From Holophagales bacterium (lineage in GTDB: Bacteria > Acidobacteriota > Thermoanaerobaculia > UBA5066), in NCBI GenBank assembly GCA_016714815.1, contig JADKBZ010000021.1:47270-111269 (forward strand): 64,000 nt of DNA, in the 5' to 3' direction. Below, one piece after another: positions 60,403 through 64,000 of the stretch. The translations under genes were made by a program, and so were the position numbers. The stretch's first letter is position 1. Every line of letters starts with the position of its first letter. The notes beneath the pieces are model-generated. The model searched no databases. It was not told the DNA's origin and saw only the letters and a list, made by a program, of their open reading frames with translations.

Positions 60403-62167
60403 TACGCGACTCGAGCACCGCGTCGCTCCCTGGGGCGACCTTCTCTTCGATCACGAGCGAGCGCTCGATGAGCGAGATCGCCTCCCGCGTGTTCCCCTGG
60501 TCCTTCAGGACGATGGCGAGCGTCGTCATGCACTCGGCCACCGCCTTGTCGAACTCCCCTCGGTCCTTGATCCGCAGCGTCAGAGCCTCCCGGAGAACCG
60601 GCTCCGCTTCCTTGAGCTGCCCACGCCGCTGGAGGGTCGCACCCAGTGCGATGAGGCTCTCCGCCCGCTCGGCGAGCGACCCGCCCTTCCGGAGTTCGAC
60701 CGCTTCCCGGAGGAGCTTCTCGGCCCGATCGAGGTCCCCGAGCGACGAGTACGTCGTCCCGAGCGTCTCGAGGACCGCCCCTCGGACGAGCGGCTCGTCC
60801 TTCAGCTGGTCTTCCGCCTTTGCCGCGGCCTGATCCAGCAGGTCTCGCACGGTCACCGGATTCTTCGCCACAGCCGCCGGGTCGAATCCCCGCAGGACGT
60901 CCCGAAACGCCGCTGCGATCTTCCGGGCGCGCGCCTGTTCCCGTTCGAGGCGGACGACGTGGAAGGTGCCGAAGCCGATGGAGAGGATGACCGCGAGAGC
61001 CGCCGTCGCCGAGATCGCCGGGTGGCGCCTCGCCCAGCGCCAGGAGCGCTCGAAGCCGCCCGGCGCCTTCGCCACGACGGGGCGGAGCTCCAGATGGGCC
61101 CGGAGGTCTTCTGCAAAGGAATTCGCGGACTCGTATCGACGGGCGGGGTCTTTCTCGAGCGCCTTGCCCAGAATCGCGTCGAGGTCCCCGCGGAGTTGCT
61201 TCGCGACGGGCCGGGCCGGCCCTGGGGCGGGTCCCGAAGACCGAAGGGCCCGCTGGCTCGCACGTTCGGCCGGCACGTCGCAGACCGCCCGCCGGCACGC
61301 CTCGGTGTCCTTCCGATCGACGTCGTAGGGCAGGGCACCAGCGAGGAGTTCGTAGAGAAGGACGCCTGCGGAGTAGATGTCGGTGCGGACGGTGAGGGCC
61401 TCTCCGCGGTACTGCTCGGGACTGGCGTACTCGTACGTGAGCGGCCGGGGGCCGACCGTGACGGTGCCGGAGCGCTCCCACGAGACCTTCGCGATGCCGA
61501 AGTCGATGATGACCGGCTCGCCGTCCGCTCTCAGGACGACGTTCCCAGCCGAGAGGTCGCAGTGGATGACGCCGCGCTCGTGCGCGGCGCTGAGCGCCGA
61601 TAGGACCTTCAGGAAGAGCTCGATCCTCTGTCGGACCGGAAGGCTGGTCTCGGCGGCGGCGAGCGTGATCGGCCGGGCACCGTCCACGTAGTCCATGACG
61701 AGGAGCGGCCGGTCGTCAGGGCCAGGAACCACGTCGACCAGGCCCGCGATGTTCGGGTGACGGAGCTGGCTCAGGACGGCGATCTCGAGGCGGTAGCGCG
61801 CTACCTCCTCGGCGAAGGAGCCCCAGAGAGGCACCTTTATCGCGTACGTCCGCTCCTGCCCCTCGAACGACCGGGTCGCCAGGAACACGCGGGAGAACCC
61901 GCCTCTGCCGAGGAGCCGCTGGACGGTGTAGGGCCCGAAGGCCTTTCCCACGAACCTCTCGGCGAGCTTCTCCTCGAGGGCAGCCTCGAGGTCTCCTGCC
62001 GGGGATGGCGTCGGGGCTCCGAGGTAGGGGAGAAGAGCCTCTACTTCGGCCCGGAGACCCGGATCGTCACCGCAGTTCTCGGCAAGGAGTCGGGATCGGT
62101 CCTCGGTCGGCGCGAGGGCCAGCGAAGCCAGTAGCTCCTGCTTCCTCACGAGGCGGGCGTCGGTCAC
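59498..62167 (-). CDS. Ser/Thr protein kinase with C-terminal TPR repeats
   Basis: A GTG at 62167 overlaps the sigma factor stop. The 889-residue protein has a kinase domain at about 75-345: GRGGFSRVF (Gly loop), YAIKVPLW (Lys), HPNIAGLVDV, HCDLSAGNVVL (catalytic loop), IIDFGIAK and ASPEQ. The catalytic loop is atypical: HRD is HCD and the Lys of DLKPxN is Ser. One membrane helix follows (AISATAALAVILSIGFGTFH), then about ten tetratricopeptide-like repeats (ALALQRKIYGGPHPETALTL; HSDLAVSLNNLGLIVKRRGH), probably outside the membrane. Such kinases paired with ECF sigma factors are frequent in Acidobacteriota and are thought to control the partner sigma factor. Its 3' part was copied into R1 and R2. 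Confidence 0.9.
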   Translation of the reverse strand: MTDARLVRKQELLASLALAPTEDRSRLLAENCGDDPGLRAEVEALLPYLGAPTPSPAGDLEAALEEKLAERFVGKAFGPYTVQRLLGRGGFSRVFLATRSFEGQERTYAIKVPLWGSFAEEVARYRLEIAVLSQLRHPNIAGLVDVVPGPDDRPLLVMDYVDGARPITLAAAETSLPVRQRIELFLKVLSALSAAHERGVIHCDLSAGNVVLRADGEPVIIDFGIAKVSWERSGTVTVGPRPLTYEYASPEQYRGEALTVRTDIYSAGVLLYELLAGALPYDVDRKDTEACRRAVCDVPAERASQRALRSSGPAPGPARPVAKQLRGDLDAILGKALEKDPARRYESANSFAEDLRAHLELRPVVAKAPGGFERSWRWARRHPAISATAALAVILSIGFGTFHVVRLEREQARARKIAAAFRDVLRGFDPAAVAKNPVTVRDLLDQAAAKAEDQLKDEPLVRGAVLETLGTTYSSLGDLDRAEKLLREAVELRKGGSLAERAESLIALGATLQRRGQLKEAEPVLREALTLRIKDRGEFDKAVAECMTTLAIVLKDQGNTREAISLIERSLVIEEKVAPGSDAVLESRNELANILIESTSDYQKAIALHAQNLVDLRKYYGESHPYVALALNNIARAETDSGRYADADRHFQEALALQRKIYGGPHPETALTLHNYGFLRLDEGRLEEAEALTREALEMRRSVLPKGHSDLAVSLNNLGLIVKRRGHLDEAEACYRESLEITRAADGEDSLEIPVTLMNLGGIYRDKGEFAKAEPLLEDALARDRKFFLSPNVALVRDMTSLAQTKTGLKKYSEAEALLKEATAALGKTGVPPDHRAYADVQDVYAAVLLKTGRVDEARSVIETALRTFAAKPTIRAGFEKLHASLPSQ

Positions 62168-62739
62168 GAGGAGAGCTCCTTTCGAAGGAACGCCTTGGCG
62201 TAGACCCACTTCCTGTGGACGGTCGGGACGGTCGTTTCGGTGACCTCGGCGACCTGCTGGAGGGTGAGGTCAGCGAAGAGGCGAAGGGTCGCGACCTCTG
62301 CGGTCTTCGCGTCCTCGGCGGCGAGGCGGTCGAGCGCCTGGCTCAGCGCGACGGCCGAGACGACAGAGGCCCCGGTCTCGCCGGGAACTTCGATATCGCC
62401 CTCGGCGAGAGAGACCTCCGCCTGGACCGCCTGCGCCCGCTTGCGGGCGTAATCCGTGAGGACCCGCCGCATCGCGAGGCACGCGGCCCGGAGGAAGTGG
62501 CCGCGGTCGGCGAAGGTGTAGCCGTTCCAGCCCATGATCCCGGCGATGGCTTCGTTCACGAGGGCGGTCGGCTGGAGGGTGTGTCCGGGGCGCTCGTTGG
62601 CCATCTTCCGTCGGGCGATCCGGTAGAGGTCCTCGTAGACCAGCGAGACCGCCTCCTCGAAAGCGGTCTCGTCACCGGTGCTCCACCGCCGGAGCAGTTC
62701 AGTCACACGCTGCTGTGGGGCGACCGGGCCGACGCCCAT
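62164..62739 (-). CDS. ECF-type RNA polymerase sigma factor (TIGR02999-like)
   Basis: The 191-residue protein starts MGVGPVAPQQRVTELLRRWS. It has region 2 (LVYEDLYRIARRKMANERPG; HTLQPTALVNEAIAGI) and region 4 (LRLFADLTLQQVAEVTETTV then HRKWVYAKAFLRKEL). The HTLQPTALVNEA stretch is typical of the ECF subgroup common in Acidobacteriota and Planctomycetes. Its stop codon overlaps the kinase start (GTGA), so the two are translationally coupled. Targets are unknown. Confidence 0.92.
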   Translation of the reverse strand: MGVGPVAPQQRVTELLRRWSTGDETAFEEAVSLVYEDLYRIARRKMANERPGHTLQPTALVNEAIAGIMGWNGYTFADRGHFLRAACLAMRRVLTDYARKRAQAVQAEVSLAEGDIEVPGETGASVVSAVALSQALDRLAAEDAKTAEVATLRLFADLTLQQVAEVTETTVPTVHRKWVYAKAFLRKELSS

Positions 62740-63324
62740 GGTTGTTCGAGGTACCTCCGCCGTAAAGCGCGCCGATTAGACCAGATTCCTCGATCAGGCC
62801 GGGTTCAGCCGCCGGGGCACCGGGGCGCGCTGGTGTCGCTCGGCATTCCGAGGAATCTGCCTATTCGTGGCATTTAGGGTAAGTATATTTACCTTAGCGC
62901 ACCCGTGCATTCATTCAGGATCGCCGTTCGTCGACCCGGTCCTGTCCGGCTCCAGCCCTGCGCTTGCCGCCTACGTGCCGCCCAGGTCGCGCGAGGAGCG
63001 TCGTCCTTCCCTCCTTCTCCGTCGAATGGGCACTTCGCGCACGCGAAGGCTCGCCGCGAACGCTGAAGGTGACCGAAACGGCTTGTGCATGAGGAGTAGT
63101 CGCGCTGGCGGTTGGAGCGTCCGCCTGTCACGCGGAAGGTCGCGAGTTCGACCCTCGTCATCCCCGCCCGTTCCGGTCACCGCGCAGCAGGAAGCCACGA
63201 ATCGTGGTTTCGCTGCCACAGCGTTCCGTTCCGTCTGAGCTTTTCTCCGCGCGTTTCGCGTGGAGGTTCCGTCGGTCTCATTCGCGGAGATGGCGGAGGG
63301 AAGCGTTCCTTCCCCCCAATCCCC
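62740..63324. other. Intergenic region with a tRNA-Asp 3' half
   Basis: These 585 bases contain no convincing protein gene. The region includes an AT-rich patch at 62871-62895 (likely sigma factor promoter) and the tRNA-like sequence at 63110-63166. Minus-strand peptides here such as TRVELATFRVTGGRSN are translations of the antisense of a tRNA, not real proteins. Confidence 0.6.
63110..63166 (+). tRNA. tRNA-Asp (GTC) 3' half, probable attachment-site remnant
   Basis: TCCGC-CTGTCAC-GCGGA is a perfect anticodon arm with anticodon GTC. It is followed by variable loop AGGTC, T-arm GCGAG-TTCGACC-CTCGT and 3' acceptor strand CATCCCC plus G. The needed 5' acceptor GGGGATG is not found at the right distance and the D-arm is poor, so only the 3' half is tRNA. 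A 3' half next to a tyrosine recombinase gene is what integration into a tRNA gene leaves. Confidence 0.5.
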
Positions 63325-64000
63325 ATGTTCCCCTCCACTTCCCAGCGAGCCTCCGCGTACGAGGACATCGACGACTCCTCCCGGAATCGCTTCGCTTCTG
63401 GACGCCATCGCGTGGCACTTCCGAAATCTCTCGAGTCGTGGGATCGCCGCTTCCGGGACTTCTGCGACTACGCCGTCACCGCGCTCGGTCACAGCGCCGC
63501 GACGCTCCACGGATACCGGCACGCCTACCGGGACTTCCGGCGGTACGTCGAGGAGAGCGGCGCGCCGCTCCCGGACGCATTCCTCGATGTGGAGGGATGG
63601 GTCCGCCGGAACCGGCGACGTGGACTCGGCCCTGTCACCGTGAACACCTACTGGCGGCAGCTCCGGCCGTTCTTCAACGACCTCGAGCGACGCGACGGCG
63701 TCGAGAATCCCTTCCGACGGATGAAGGCACCGAGCCAGCCTTCCCGTATCGCGAAGGCGTTCAAGCCTGCGGACTGTCGAAAGATCCTGGCAGCCGCAGA
63801 GAGCTTCCCTTGGCCCACAGCGTTCCAGCGGACGCGTGCGGTCGCCGTGATCGCGACGATCCTTTATGCGGGACTTCGCCGGGGCGAGTTGCTGAGGCTC
63901 ACGTACGGCGACGTGAGCCTCGACGACGGCACGATCCGGATCATCCGCGGCAAGGGGCGAGGCGGTGGGAAGGACCGGACCGCGTACATCGCCCGGGCTC
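63325..64000 (+). CDS. Tyrosine recombinase/integrase, C-terminus cut by the window edge
   Basis: From the ATG at 63325 the frame stays open for 225 codons to the end. The N-terminal SAM-like core-binding domain (AATLHGYRHAYRDFRRYVEE; GLGPVTVNTYWRQLRPFFND) is followed by the start of the catalytic domain: AVIATILYAGLRRGELLRLT has the first catalytic Arg, and GTIRIIRGKGRGGGKDRTAY the catalytic Lys region. The HxxR and Tyr motifs lie beyond the window. The XerC/D-like sequence plus the tRNA-Asp 3' half 160 bases upstream suggest an integrative element whose body continues to the right or was the respiratory island to the left. Confidence 0.85.
   Translation, partial: MFPSTSQRASAYEDIDDSSRNRFASGRHRVALPKSLESWDRRFRDFCDYAVTALGHSAATLHGYRHAYRDFRRYVEESGAPLPDAFLDVEGWVRRNRRRGLGPVTVNTYWRQLRPFFNDLERRDGVENPFRRMKAPSQPSRIAKAFKPADCRKILAAAESFPWPTAFQRTRAVAVIATILYAGLRRGELLRLTYGDVSLDDGTIRIIRGKGRGGGKDRTAYIARA

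Noticed and set aside
63093..63166. A complete functional tRNA-Asp gene
   Set aside because: The 5' acceptor strand needed to pair with CATCCCC is absent and the D-arm does not fold properly.
62889..63522. Minus-strand ORFs with peptides like TRVELATFRVTGGRSN and EGRTRDLPRDRRTLQ
   Set aside because: These are translations of the antisense of a tRNA-Asp sequence and are a known annotation artefact.

Overview
The window is a GC-rich bacterial chromosome segment (about two thirds G+C by eye). It looks like Acidobacteriota, perhaps the Thermoanaerobaculia side of the phylum. That placement is inference from style only: an ECF sigma factor translationally coupled to a Ser/Thr kinase with C-terminal tetratricopeptide repeats, a secreted protein with a C-terminal adhesion-like domain, a split YbhGFSR-type ABC exporter and an alternative complex III. 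No rRNA or complete tRNA gene was seen.

Layout, left to right. 1-3.7 kb: a secreted protein cut by the left edge and a DUF4143 ATPase. 3.9-4.7 kb: a decayed copy (R1) of a sequence that recurs at 46.6 kb (R2) and 58.9-60.4 kb (R3, functional copy). 4.8-15.3 kb, minus strand: a nitric-oxide-handling operon (DUF6448 protein, RIC/ScdA hemerythrin, a methyltransferase and quinol NO reductase). The methyltransferase is split by about 6.5 kb of foreign DNA holding truncated pieces of AlkA, aconitase, a GH15 enzyme and TrpS, a DUF488 ORF, a group IIC intron and an outer-membrane phospholipase A. 15.4-22.6 kb, minus strand: TolC, two ABC-2 permeases, two ABC ATPases, HlyD and TetR. 22.7-29.1 kb: moaA and a PAS histidine kinase in two reciprocally degraded copies, a second DUF488 gene, a DUF2249-hemerythrin protein and an NtrC-type response regulator. 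29.2-46.5 kb, plus strand: a Thermus-like narCGHJIK operon plus a TehA/SLAC1-type channel, then actABCDEF. 47.0-53.0 kb: a second nitrate-reductase-like module (cytochrome b, Mo-bisPGD enzyme, 4Fe-4S protein, Rieske protein, MFS transporter). 53.1-54.4 kb, minus strand: an octaheme HAO-family cytochrome. 54.6-58.3 kb: TetR and a DevBCA-like ABC system. 58.4-62.7 kb: gene fragments, then the R3 small protein, TPR kinase and ECF sigma factor. 63.1 kb to the end: a 3' half of tRNA-Asp next to a tyrosine recombinase cut by the right edge.

The genes form a dissimilatory nitrogen-oxide respiration island: nitrate uptake, nitrate reduction by NarGHI and possibly by a second Rieske-linked enzyme, reduction of nitrite or hydroxylamine by the octaheme cytochrome, NO removal by qNor with RIC and hemerythrin proteins, Mo cofactor synthesis (MoaA), and electron transfer through alternative complex III. 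Two regulatory layers are visible. A palindrome ATGAC-N4-GTCAT (FNR/DNR-like) lies upstream of moaA (9 of 10 positions), the hemerythrin/moaA-remnant divergent pair, the second nitrate module and the octaheme cytochrome. A sigma-54 promoter with an upstream inverted repeat lies in front of the nar operon, just after a sigma-54-type two-component system.

There are many signs of rearrangement: direct repeats bracket about 54 kb of respiratory genes, several ORFs are fused from unrelated genes, and three frameshifts occur (two in homopolymers, so possibly sequencing errors). Some chimeric joins could be assembly or amplification artefacts and need read-level checking.
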